A stretch of 64,000 nt of DNA from positions 3,932,736-3,996,735 of the forward strand of contig NZ_OY760905.1 in NCBI RefSeq assembly GCF_963664135.1. Direction: 5' to 3'. Both the position numbers and the translations under genes were made by a program. This DNA is from an uncultured Acetobacterium sp. (GTDB lineage: Bacteria; Bacillota; Clostridia; Eubacteriales; Eubacteriaceae). Position 1 is the stretch's first letter, and each line of letters starts with the position of its first letter. The notes under the pieces were generated by a model. That model was not told where the DNA came from. It did no database searches and saw only the letters and a program-made list of their open reading frames with translations. Positions 26,914-34,797 of the stretch are shown one piece after another.

Positions 26914-27576
26914 ATGGATGATTACATCAAAGAAATTCAAAATGGGTTGATAAATGGCGATGCGGAAGTGGTCAAAAACTCAACTGAGCATGCTCTGACT
27001 AAGGGGATTCCAGCAGAGGTAATTATAACTTATGCGCTTATTCCGACAATGGAGGAGATCGGCAAGGAATTTAGAAGTGGAAATATTTTTATTCCTGACG
27101 TGTTAATGTCGTCAAGAGCAATGCATGCAAGTCTTTATGTACTAAAACCCTTAATTATTGAATCCAATCTTAAACAGAGAAAAGGGCGGATCATCATTGG
27201 TACTGTTGCTGGAGATCTTCATGATATTGGAAAAAATTTGGTATCCATGACCCTTCAAGGCGATGGGTACGAAGTGATTGATTTGGGAATCGATGTACCA
27301 GCAGCATCATTTATATCAGCGATTCTGCGTTATAATCCGGATGTTCTGGCGATGTCGGCGCTGTTAACCACCACCATCGGGGAATTGAAACACGTCATTC
27401 AGGCAATTAGCGATGAAGGGTTGCGAGACAGTGTGAAAATTGTCGTCGGTGGCGGACCGGTTACTCAGGACTATGTTGATGTGATTGGAGCAAATGGCTA
27501 TGGCAAAGATGTTTTTGGAGCAATCGAAATTGTGAATAAATTGCTGGGGAATAAGGAAGGTTACTTCAATGTGTAA
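26914..27576 (+). CDS. Corrinoid protein (MtaC-like)
   Basis: A 220-residue methyl carrier. An N-terminal helical cap domain (1-88) precedes a B12-binding Rossmann domain with the cobalt ligand His103 in GDLHDIG (100-106), the SALLTTT segment and the VVGGGPVTQDY loop. It is clearly paralogous to the mtaC product encoded 3.9 kb downstream. It starts 13 bases after the regulator gene and overlaps the CobW-like gene by 8 bases. A second corrinoid protein for the methanol system, or one for another methyl donor whose methyltransferase is elsewhere, are both possible. Confidence 0.92.
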   Translation: MDDYIKEIQNGLINGDAEVVKNSTEHALTKGIPAEVIITYALIPTMEEIGKEFRSGNIFIPDVLMSSRAMHASLYVLKPLIIESNLKQRKGRIIIGTVAGDLHDIGKNLVSMTLQGDGYEVIDLGIDVPAASFISAILRYNPDVLAMSALLTTTIGELKHVIQAISDEGLRDSVKIVVGGGPVTQDYVDVIGANGYGKDVFGAIEIVNKLLGNKEGYFNV

Positions 27577-28195
27577 TGGAAGACAAAACCAAAAACGTCC
27601 GACAATGATCCTGTTTACCGGTTTTCTTGGATCAGGTAAGACGACGACACTGTTAAAAGCCATTGAAATCCTGGCAGCAGCGCATAAGAAATGCGCCATT
27701 ATTATTAATGAAATCGGGGATGTAGGGATTGATAATCGACAAATGCGGATGCTTGGCTACGATGTGCATGATTTATTTGGGGGCTGTGTCTGTTGCTCAA
27801 TGAAAGTAACACTGGAAGTAACAATTAATTATTTGCTGGAAGAGTATGAGGATTTAGATTATATCCTATTCGAGCCTTCTGGAATGGCCAATCCATTATC
27901 CATGTATCCATCAATTACAAATTGTGGTTATAAACAGACAGAAATTTTAAATATTTTTATCTTTGATCCAACCCGGATTGCATTGTATGAAGAGCACATG
28001 AACCCGTTATTTCAAGATTCGCTTGATTTGGCCAGCTGTGTCCTGGTCAATAAAATTGACCAGGTGACGCTGAGTGCAATTGAAACAGCAGAGAAAATGG
28101 CAATTGACCAAAATCCTGACAGCATCATTTTCAAAATAAATTTAAATACGGCGCTAAGCCAGGGGTTTGAGCAATTTTTATTAGAAAGTAGGTAA
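27569..28195 (+). CDS. COG0523 (CobW-type) G3E GTPase, N-terminal domain only
   Basis: A 208-residue GTPase. Walker A is GFLGSGKTT, the family metal motif is GGCVCCS (CxCC), Walker B-like DYILFEPSG, and the base-recognition motif is VNKID. COG0523 proteins are metallochaperone or cobalamin-related GTPases. Family members are usually 300-400 residues with a CobW_C domain and a His-rich loop; both are missing here, and the next gene (4 bases later) encodes a separate His-rich protein. The pair therefore looks like a split CobW protein. Position after a corrinoid protein suggests metal or corrinoid delivery to the methyltransferase system (inference). Confidence 0.88.
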   Translation: MCNGRQNQKRPTMILFTGFLGSGKTTTLLKAIEILAAAHKKCAIIINEIGDVGIDNRQMRMLGYDVHDLFGGCVCCSMKVTLEVTINYLLEEYEDLDYILFEPSGMANPLSMYPSITNCGYKQTEILNIFIFDPTRIALYEEHMNPLFQDSLDLASCVLVNKIDQVTLSAIETAEKMAIDQNPDSIIFKINLNTALSQGFEQFLLESR

Positions 28196-28199
28196 TCAG

Positions 28200-28664
28200 A
28201 TGTATCAGGAAGAATTCTTGCCCGTTGTTTTCACCGTTCAATTCACCGTGGACCAAGCGTTACCGATCGAAAAGTGGCGGTCGCAGATTAATGATCTCTT
28301 GCACGTTTATGTCGATCAGGTGTCAAAAAACAAAGATCGAATCATCGGTCACATTAAAGCGCTGGCGCAAATTAACGACACAGAGTTTATTAAATACAGT
28401 TGTATCAGCAATGCGAATGTTATCAATAGCAAGTTTTGTGGAGAACATCAGGATGTCTTCAAAATAAACATGATTGTCAATTCGCTGGTTTCCAATATCA
28501 GTGCCGATGAAAGTCGTGTTTTATTTGAACGATCATGTAAAGTGATGCGAAATCAGAGCGTCATAATTTGTTTTGAAATTAAAAGTAATCATCCGAAGTC
28601 GGAGCATCACCATCATAAGGCCGGCGATGATTGTCCAATTTGTAATGGACATCAACATGGCTAA
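28200..28664 (+). CDS. Small protein with His/Cys-rich metal-binding tail, probable partner of the CobW-type GTPase
   Basis: A 154-residue protein I do not recognise as a named family. Residues 1-130 look like a compact alpha/beta domain; the tail is a metal-binding cluster, EHHHHKAGDDCPICNGHQHG, with seven His and two Cys in a CxxC. It begins 4 bases after the GTPase stop and supplies the kind of His-rich region that COG0523 proteins normally carry, so it may be the detached C-terminal half of a CobW protein. Zinc for MtaB (a zinc enzyme) or cobalt for the corrinoid proteins are candidate cargoes; this is inference. Confidence 0.75.
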   Translation: MYQEEFLPVVFTVQFTVDQALPIEKWRSQINDLLHVYVDQVSKNKDRIIGHIKALAQINDTEFIKYSCISNANVINSKFCGEHQDVFKINMIVNSLVSNISADESRVLFERSCKVMRNQSVIICFEIKSNHPKSEHHHHKAGDDCPICNGHQHG

Positions 28665-28678
28665 AGGGTTTAAGTCAG

Positions 28679-28719
28679 GCATAATTGTTATTTATTGCTA
28701 TTACAAATAATAATTATGC
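28679..28719 (+). terminator. A/T-rich hairpin after the first corrinoid operon
   Basis: Arms GCATAATTGTTATTT (28679-28693) and AAATAATAATTATGC (28705-28719) have one mismatch and are followed by TTATTTTATG. It may be a weak terminator or an operator for the mtaB operon. Confidence 0.5.
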
Positions 28720-28775
28720 TTATTTTATGCCTTTATTATAACTAAAAAGCAATATAGTACAAAGTATTATAAAAA

Positions 28776-28861
28776 TCGTCTAGAGACGAAATCAAAAATC
28801 GAGCGTATGATGAGAGTATAAAATAAATTTTGTAAATCCTGCAGGTGCATAAAATTTATGC
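28776..28861 (+). promoter_or_regulatory. Dyads upstream of the mtaB operon
   Basis: TCGTC-TAGA-GACGA (28776-28789) and GCATAAA-A-TTTATGC (28847-28861) are perfect palindromes in the 243-base gap before the truncated corrinoid paralogue. They are candidate sites for the PocR/AraC regulator or another factor. No clean -35/-10 pair stands out. Confidence 0.4.
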
Positions 28862-28907
28862 GAAACAGAGGAGGGGTAAATTAGTTCTTATGAGGCTATA
28901 AAATAAA

Positions 28908-29300
28908 ATGATCGATTATAAAGCATTAGTTTGTTATATTGAAAATCTTGATGTTGAAAAAGCGATGGTAATAATAGAGTGTTTTATTGCTGAAAAACCA
29001 ACTAAAGATGAAGGAATAGAAGTGATGAAAGCCTGTCAGAAGGGAACTGAAAAAGTTGGTCTTCGGTACGAAAGAGGAGAATATTTTGTCAGCGATTTAT
29101 TAGTCGCCGGTGCTTTGTTAGAGGAAGTCAAAGAAAAATTGGAAATTATTATCGGGGAAGAGATTCAACATGTTAAATCAGGCATCATTACACTTGGATC
29201 AGTTTTTGGAGATGAACCTGAAAAAGGTGAAGTTGTGCTAGCTAAAATTGTACAAATGGCAGGTTTTGTCGTCATAAAATCTTGTACAAAGGTTTCATAA
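28908..29300 (+). CDS. Truncated corrinoid-protein paralogue lacking the cobalt-ligand histidine
   Basis: A 130-residue protein that aligns with the N-terminal cap domain of the two corrinoid proteins (YERGEYFVSDLLVAGALLEE corresponds to FRSGNIFIPDVLMSSRAMHA). It then enters the B12-binding domain as GSVFGDEPEKGEVVLAKIV, where the others have GTVAGDLHDIGKNLVSM. The cobalt-ligand His is Pro104, and the protein stops about 25 residues later, so it cannot hold a corrinoid in the normal way. The frame is open and well spaced before mtaB, arguing for a kept small protein rather than random decay. Its ribosome site is odd: a strong GAGGAGGGG lies about 30 bases before the ATG, with only ATGAGG at 12 bases. 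Confidence 0.75.
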   Translation: MIDYKALVCYIENLDVEKAMVIIECFIAEKPTKDEGIEVMKACQKGTEKVGLRYERGEYFVSDLLVAGALLEEVKEKLEIIIGEEIQHVKSGIITLGSVFGDEPEKGEVVLAKIVQMAGFVVIKSCTKVS

Positions 29301-29340
29301 AAGAGGGTACTCAAATCGAATAAGAATTTAGGAGGAAAAA

Positions 29341-30717
29341 ATGGCAACGAAGTTTACTAAAGTAGCATACACGAACTTAGATGATTTTGTATACGGTACA
29401 TGTCCCAAACCAGTAACAACCAAAAGTGGAATGGTTATTGGTGGCGGCTTGGTTTATCCGGAAATTAATTTTACCTTGCCAGGTATGGATATCAATGATG
29501 AAACAATGCCGAAAGCCGCCACGATTTATTCCAATATTATTGAAGGTGTTTTAAAACGAGCTGCCGAATTATACGCACCGGGGGTTTTAATCGAATATGA
29601 AACGCTTCCCGATTTTACCGAACACCCTAAATACGGGATTGAAATCAATCGGATTCTTTTAAACGGAATGAAAGAAGCGGCTGAAAAATATGGTTTAAAA
29701 ACCGCAATTCGAACGACCCCCAATGACTTAAGAGAATTCAGCCGTCCACCCATCATGCGTAGTGGCAAGTATTGGGAAACGATGCTGGAACTTTACGAAC
29801 AGTGTGCCAAAGATGGCTCTGACTTCTTTTCAATCGAATCAACGGGCGGAAAAGAAATTCATGATAGTGCCCTGGTCAAAGCTGACATTCGCCTGGCAAT
29901 TTTCGCTCTCGGTATTTTGGGTGTCAATGATATGGAATTCCTATGGAAACACTTGGTTGATATTGCCAAAGCAAATAATTGCTTTGCAGCTGGCGACTCG
30001 GCATGTGGTTTTGCCAACACCGCCATGGTTTTAGCAGAAAAAGGATTTATCCCTCACGTCTTTGCTGCCGTTATCAGGGTTGCCGCAGTGCCAAGAGCGT
30101 TAGTCGCCTTTGAACAGGGCGCCGTTGGACCAAGCAAGGATTGTGCTTATGAAGGACCTTACCTCAAAGCGATTACCGGCATGCCCATCTCCATGGAAGG
30201 AAAAACGGCAGCAGGGGCACATTTAAGCCCATGTGGAAATATTGCTGCAGCCGTAGCCGATACCTGGAGCAATGAATCCATTCAGCAAGTTAAGCTATTG
30301 TCAGAAATGGCGCCTGTGGTTGCGATGGAACAGTTAATTTATGATGTGCGCTTAATGAATGCAGCCACATTAAATGGTCAACAGGTACTATTCAGAGATT
30401 TGTTGGTTCAATCCGATGCCGCCCTGGATGTTCAGGCCTATGTTTTAAAACCAGATGTGGTGATGCGAATCAGTACTGAGCTGGTTAAAACCCAGGATAA
30501 CTTCCTGAGAACTAAACTAGCTGCCCAACTGACCGTTGCGGAACTGAAAAAGGCGATTATTGAAGGCAAAGTAAAAAGTGATAAACGTGATATGAAATGG
30601 CTGGATAAAATGGAAAAAGCGATCGAAACGATCCCCGATGATCCCAATGAATTCTACAATGAAATGAAATCAGTCCTGGATATGGACAAATTTATTCCCA
30701 GTGAGTATGGCTTATAA
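29341..30717 (+). CDS. mtaB: Methanol:corrinoid methyltransferase MtaB
   Basis: A 458-residue protein that moves the methanol methyl group to the cobalt of its corrinoid protein. It shows the MtaB opening (FTKVAYTNLDDFVYG, then CPKPV) and the zinc ligands expected from the Methanosarcina enzyme: Glu166 in FFSIES, Cys222 in GDSACGFAN and Cys268 in SKDCAYEG. Length matches MtaB (about 460). TAGGAGG is 6 bases before the ATG. It lies directly upstream of mtaC and mtaA. In acetogens this set feeds methyl-tetrahydrofolate of the Wood-Ljungdahl pathway. Confidence 0.95.
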   Translation: MATKFTKVAYTNLDDFVYGTCPKPVTTKSGMVIGGGLVYPEINFTLPGMDINDETMPKAATIYSNIIEGVLKRAAELYAPGVLIEYETLPDFTEHPKYGIEINRILLNGMKEAAEKYGLKTAIRTTPNDLREFSRPPIMRSGKYWETMLELYEQCAKDGSDFFSIESTGGKEIHDSALVKADIRLAIFALGILGVNDMEFLWKHLVDIAKANNCFAAGDSACGFANTAMVLAEKGFIPHVFAAVIRVAAVPRALVAFEQGAVGPSKDCAYEGPYLKAITGMPISMEGKTAAGAHLSPCGNIAAAVADTWSNESIQQVKLLSEMAPVVAMEQLIYDVRLMNAATLNGQQVLFRDLLVQSDAALDVQAYVLKPDVVMRISTELVKTQDNFLRTKLAAQLTVAELKKAIIEGKVKSDKRDMKWLDKMEKAIETIPDDPNEFYNEMKSVLDMDKFIPSEYGL

Positions 30718-30803
30718 ACGACGAAAAACAAAACTTTGTGAGAATGATTAACGACCCGGAAAGAGAACAAGAATAAAATGAGATAAAACTTAGGAGGTTT
30801 AAA

Positions 30804-31466
30804 ATGGCAACTTTAAAAGATGTATCCCAATGTGTTTTAGATGGTGATCTAGATGAAATTAAAGTATTGGTTCAGGCACTGATTGATGATGGAACCGACC
30901 CGATTGCGATTATCAATGATGGTCTGATTGCCGGCATGAATATTGTTGCGCCCCTGTTTAAAAGCGGCGAAATGTTTGTTCCGGAAGTTATGGAATCAGC
31001 CGATACCATGAATGAAGGAATGAAACTCGTAAAACCATTGATAACCGATGGCGATATCCCCAGCAAAGGTAAGATCATCATCGGAACGGTAAACGGTGAT
31101 TTACATGATATCGGAAAAAATTTGCTGGTTATGATGATGGAAAGTCGAGGTTACACCGTCATCGATTTAGGTGTCGATGTGAAAGAAGAAGCCTTTACCG
31201 CAGCAGTTAAAGAACACAATCCTGATATTGTTGGAATGTCATCACTGCTGACGACAACAATGATGAAAATTGAATCCACCATCAAACAACTGGTTGCTGA
31301 TGGGGTGAGAAATCAAGTGAAAATCATTATTGGTGGAGCCCCGGTTACGCAGGAATTTGCCGATGATATCGGTGCAGATGGATACTCGGAAGATGCCTCC
31401 ACCGCGGTTGAACTATGTGATCGGATGATGAATGAACAGCGCAGTCCTGAAGCATTAAGCGCATAA
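30804..31466 (+). CDS. mtaC: Methanol corrinoid protein MtaC
   Basis: A 220-residue methyl carrier with a helical cap (1-88) and a B12-binding domain; His101 in GDLHDIG (98-104) is the lower cobalt ligand. The SSLLTTT and IIGGAPVTQEF segments complete the cobalamin pocket. AGGAGG precedes the ATG. It lies 86 bases after mtaB and 30 bases before mtaA, which identifies it as MtaB's cognate carrier. It is more similar in motif detail to the product at 26914 than to other B12 proteins, indicating duplication. Confidence 0.95.
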   Translation: MATLKDVSQCVLDGDLDEIKVLVQALIDDGTDPIAIINDGLIAGMNIVAPLFKSGEMFVPEVMESADTMNEGMKLVKPLITDGDIPSKGKIIIGTVNGDLHDIGKNLLVMMMESRGYTVIDLGVDVKEEAFTAAVKEHNPDIVGMSSLLTTTMMKIESTIKQLVADGVRNQVKIIIGGAPVTQEFADDIGADGYSEDASTAVELCDRMMNEQRSPEALSA

Positions 31467-31496
31467 ATCGATTTAGAAAAGAAGGAGATAACAATC

Positions 31497-32297
31497 ATGC
31501 TGACAATTGTAGGTGAATTAATTAACACCAGCCGGCCAGCGGTTAAGGAAGCGGCTCTGAAAAGAGATAAAGATATTATTCTCGATCTTGCGATTCAACA
31601 GGCCAAGGCCGGAGCGACTTATATCGATGTGAACTGTGGCAATATGATTAATAATGAAGAAGAAATAATGGCATGGCTGGTCAATACAATTCAAAGCGAG
31701 GTCGAAGTACCATTATGTATTGATAGTCCCAGTGCCACTGCATTGGATATGGGGTTGAGTCTTTGTAAATACGGACAACCGATGATCAATTCCATATCTG
31801 ATGAAGAAGAGCGGTTTGATGCGGTGTTGCCGCTGATCAAAAAATATGATGCTAAAATTGTGGTGCTTTGTATGGACAGTACCGGAATGCCAGTCACATC
31901 AGATGATCGTATGAAGGTTGTTCATATCCTGCACAATAAATTGGTTGAAGCGGGGATCAAAGATGACGATATGTATTTTGATCCGCTGGTAAAACCAGTC
32001 AGCAGCGTTGGAACAGCAGGAATTGAGGTGCTGGAAACCATTAAGAAGATAAAAATTGATTACCCCGATGTGCATTTCATGTGTGGACTCAGTAATATTT
32101 CGTATGGACTTCCAAACCGTGCCATTCTTAACCGGCTCTTTGTTGTTGAGACGATGACCATCGGAATGGATGGCTATGTTCTTGATCCAACCAATACCAA
32201 AACGATGGCAGATATTGCTACCTCCAAAGCATTATTAGGGATGGATAATTATTGTGGTGGCTACATCAAAGCCCACCGTAGTGGGCTGTTAGGTTAG
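31497..32297 (+). CDS. mtaA: Methylcorrinoid:tetrahydrofolate methyltransferase (MtaA of acetogens)
   Basis: A 266-residue TIM-barrel protein of the pterin-binding family (MtgA, AcsE and MetH-type). It begins TIVGELINTSRPAV, with DVNCGN near 42, CIDSPSA near 78, and FDPLVKPVSS near 158. It is related to DHPS-like THF methyltransferases, not to the methanogen coenzyme M MtaA, so the methyl acceptor is tetrahydrofolate. AAGAAGGAGA precedes the ATG. As the last gene of mtaB-mtaC-mtaA it completes methyl transfer into the Wood-Ljungdahl methyl branch. Confidence 0.92.
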   Translation: MLTIVGELINTSRPAVKEAALKRDKDIILDLAIQQAKAGATYIDVNCGNMINNEEEIMAWLVNTIQSEVEVPLCIDSPSATALDMGLSLCKYGQPMINSISDEEERFDAVLPLIKKYDAKIVVLCMDSTGMPVTSDDRMKVVHILHNKLVEAGIKDDDMYFDPLVKPVSSVGTAGIEVLETIKKIKIDYPDVHFMCGLSNISYGLPNRAILNRLFVVETMTIGMDGYVLDPTNTKTMADIATSKALLGMDNYCGGYIKAHRSGLLG

Positions 32298-32337
32298 AAT
32301 TTAAAATTCTTTATTAATTCCATGCGATAAATACAAT

Positions 32338-32368
32338 AAAAGCCGGCATTCGTGCCGGCTTTTATTGC
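32338..32368. terminator. Bidirectional intrinsic terminator between mtaA and the DUF554 gene
   Basis: AAAAGCCGGCA (32338-32348), loop TTCG, TGCCGGCTTTT (32353-32363). T-runs appear on both strands, so it can serve both convergent genes. Confidence 0.95.
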
Positions 32369-32371
32369 GCG

Positions 32372-33061
32372 CTAGATTCCGAACAGGCTCTTCATCCATA
32401 AAAAAAGAATGGGCATAAAAACAGCTGGCAAAAGATTACCAACCTTGATTTCCTTAATCTTTAACATATTGATGCCAATGGCCATAATCAGCACGCCCCC
32501 CACAGCATTCATTTCGGTAATCATTTCCGGCGATAACAAGGTTTTAACCGAGCCGGCTAAAAGTGAAATACTGCCTTGATAGAGAAACACCGGAATAGCC
32601 GAAAAAACCACACCAATCCCTAAGGTGGAGGCCAGAATCAAAGAAAAAATGCCATCCAGTAGCGACTTGCTCAAAAGAATGCTGAAGGTTCCGGTGAGTC
32701 CGTTTTCCAGCGCCCCCATAATGGCCATGGAGCCGGTGCAGAAAAGCAGAGAAGCACTGACAAACCCCTGGGAGATATTATTGTTATTGTTTTTCATCTT
32801 TGCTTCCAGGGTATCACCGATCCGTTTTAACTGTTTTTCGATATTAATCAGTTCGCCGATGATCCCACCAAACAAGAGGCTGAGCAGCATCAGCATGATG
32901 CTGGTGGTTTCGATGGTCATGGTGATGCCGATGACGACAACCCCCAAACCCAGTCCCTGAGTAATCGTCTCGCAGAGACGTTGGGGCAAGGCTCGTTTAA
33001 ATAAAAGTCCGATAAAGCCGCAGACGAAGATGGCTGCGGCGTTAATAATGGTTCCAAGCAA
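32372..33061 (-). CDS. DUF554 family membrane protein
   Basis: A 229-residue protein with six to seven hydrophobic helices, matching DUF554 (YdfK/YqgA-like) from its opening GTIINAAAIFVCGFIGLLF and the GLGLGVVVIGITM segment. The start is TTG at 33061, eight bases after AGGAGG. A possible transporter or channel; the family has no confirmed function. It is convergent with mtaA and shares the terminator. Confidence 0.9.
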   Translation of the reverse strand: MLGTIINAAAIFVCGFIGLLFKRALPQRLCETITQGLGLGVVVIGITMTIETTSIMLMLLSLLFGGIIGELINIEKQLKRIGDTLEAKMKNNNNNISQGFVSASLLFCTGSMAIMGALENGLTGTFSILLSKSLLDGIFSLILASTLGIGVVFSAIPVFLYQGSISLLAGSVKTLLSPEMITEMNAVGGVLIMAIGINMLKIKEIKVGNLLPAVFMPILFLWMKSLFGI

Positions 33062-33246
33062 AGAATTTACCTCCTGAAGATTGTGTTTTCTTTATTGTAA
33101 CATAAAAGTAAATTCACTGAAATCATAACAACGATCTTGCCTCAAGTTATTACAAAATAAATAAAAAATGAGCATTTGCGATTAGTTTTAACATAAAAAT
33201 TTCGTGAATTGTGTTAAAATAGAAAAAAGGATGTGAGGTGACTCTT

Positions 33247-34797
33247 ATGATAAAGCGGTTTTCAGTGATTTATATTGGTTCAATCCGATGTGAACTGATT
33301 GTCGGACAACGGGGCAAAGGATGCATAAAAATATTGGATCGGGCTATGTTTCCCATTAATTTCGGAAGTCAGAGTTTCACGAAAGGTGAAATTTCATTTA
33401 AATCTGTTTATGCATTGTGCCAGACGATCAATGAATACATCGAGATGTCCAAAACTTATGACGTTGAATCCATCAAGATCTTTGGAACAACAGCCCTTCG
33501 TGAAGCACGAAATCGGCTTTATATTCTGGAACAGATTAAAATCAACACTGGCGGTTATGAGGTTGAGATTCTTGATAAGGAAGAAGAAACGCATCTGATC
33601 TATCGGCATATGATCTTAAAATGCGATCCAGAATTTAAGATCATCAGCGAATCCAAAGAAGACCAGATGCTGGCGTCGATATCCAGTGGCAATGTTTCAG
33701 TAGCACTATTAAAAAATGGCATTATTGATTATCATCAGACCGCTGAACTGGGCTATCTGAAAATGAAAGAGATCCTGAAATCCATCGAAGAGAATTCGGA
33801 GCGGTTTGAAACGCTGTTGATGGAGTTTATCTCGATCAATACCCAGGACATCGTTGAAAACATCCGCAAGCGTCAGATTAAAAAGCTGTTTGTTTCTTCT
33901 CATGAGGTCGATGTTATTGCCCAGCTATGCGGGTATACCACGCGGCAGGATTATTATATTGTCAATGCTGAGGAGTTCGGCAAGCTGTGTAAGATTGCCG
34001 GGGAGCTGACGGTCAATCAGCTGCTTAAAAAATACCCGCTGTTGGATCAAAACGAAGCCGAAACCCTCAATCACACCTTAATGCTTTATTTAAAACTGCT
34101 GGCTGAAACCGGCGTAGAAACCTTTATCCTGATTCCGATGCTGATTGGCGATGCCTTCTTAGATTTTGAATTTCAGGTTACTAAAAAACAACAGCTGATC
34201 GACTGGATTGATGAAGGCAGCTATTTGTCGGCTAAAACCATTGGGAAAAAATATCATACCAGTCACCATCACTCGGAATTTGTGGAAAAAATCAGTTTAA
34301 AAATCTTTGACGCCCTAAAAAAATATCATCAGTTGGGAAAAAGGGAGCGCCAGCTGCTTTCGATGCTCTGCTACTTGATGGAGGTAGGCAGTTTCATTGA
34401 CCATAAGAACTTTTGGGTGCAGAGCCATTATATTATCGAGACTACTGACATTATCGGGGTTACCCAGGAAGAAAAAGCGGTGATGGGGAAGGTTGCTGAG
34501 GCGGTTAAAACCAATTTTATCAAGGTGGAAGAAAAGGTTCATTCTTACGATGAAAAAGAGCAATTGCTGGTGGCCAAGCTGGCGGCGATCCTGAAGGTAG
34601 CGATCGCTCTGGACAAGAGCTATCAACAGAAGATTCAGCACCTGCGTTGCCACGTTAAGGACGAAAAGCTGGTCATTGATGTGACCACCGGCAAGAATTT
34701 TCAATTAGAAGAGTATTTTTTCAAGGCCAGCCGTACAACCATGGAAAAAGTTTATGGCGTTAAACCGTTACTAAAGATTAAGAGGGTTGAATCATGA
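33247..34797 (+). CDS. Degenerate Ppx/GppA-family protein with HD-like C-terminal domain
   Basis: A 516-residue relative of exopolyphosphatases. The ATG at 33247 is chosen because GAGGTG lies 7 bases upstream; the GTG at 33238 has poorer spacing. The fold is recognisable (VIYIGSIRCELIVG, KIFGTTALREARN, then an HD-like helical domain with SHHHSEF near 340), but the catalytic blocks have decayed. The first Asp of the phosphate loop is Tyr9, and the GGGSTE motif seen in the sister protein at 36905 is SISSGNVS. It overlaps ppk by 4 bases (ATGA). A pseudoenzyme that regulates polyphosphate kinase is an inference. Confidence 0.8.
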   Translation: MIKRFSVIYIGSIRCELIVGQRGKGCIKILDRAMFPINFGSQSFTKGEISFKSVYALCQTINEYIEMSKTYDVESIKIFGTTALREARNRLYILEQIKINTGGYEVEILDKEEETHLIYRHMILKCDPEFKIISESKEDQMLASISSGNVSVALLKNGIIDYHQTAELGYLKMKEILKSIEENSERFETLLMEFISINTQDIVENIRKRQIKKLFVSSHEVDVIAQLCGYTTRQDYYIVNAEEFGKLCKIAGELTVNQLLKKYPLLDQNEAETLNHTLMLYLKLLAETGVETFILIPMLIGDAFLDFEFQVTKKQQLIDWIDEGSYLSAKTIGKKYHTSHHHSEFVEKISLKIFDALKKYHQLGKRERQLLSMLCYLMEVGSFIDHKNFWVQSHYIIETTDIIGVTQEEKAVMGKVAEAVKTNFIKVEEKVHSYDEKEQLLVAKLAAILKVAIALDKSYQQKIQHLRCHVKDEKLVIDVTTGKNFQLEEYFFKASRTTMEKVYGVKPLLKIKRVES

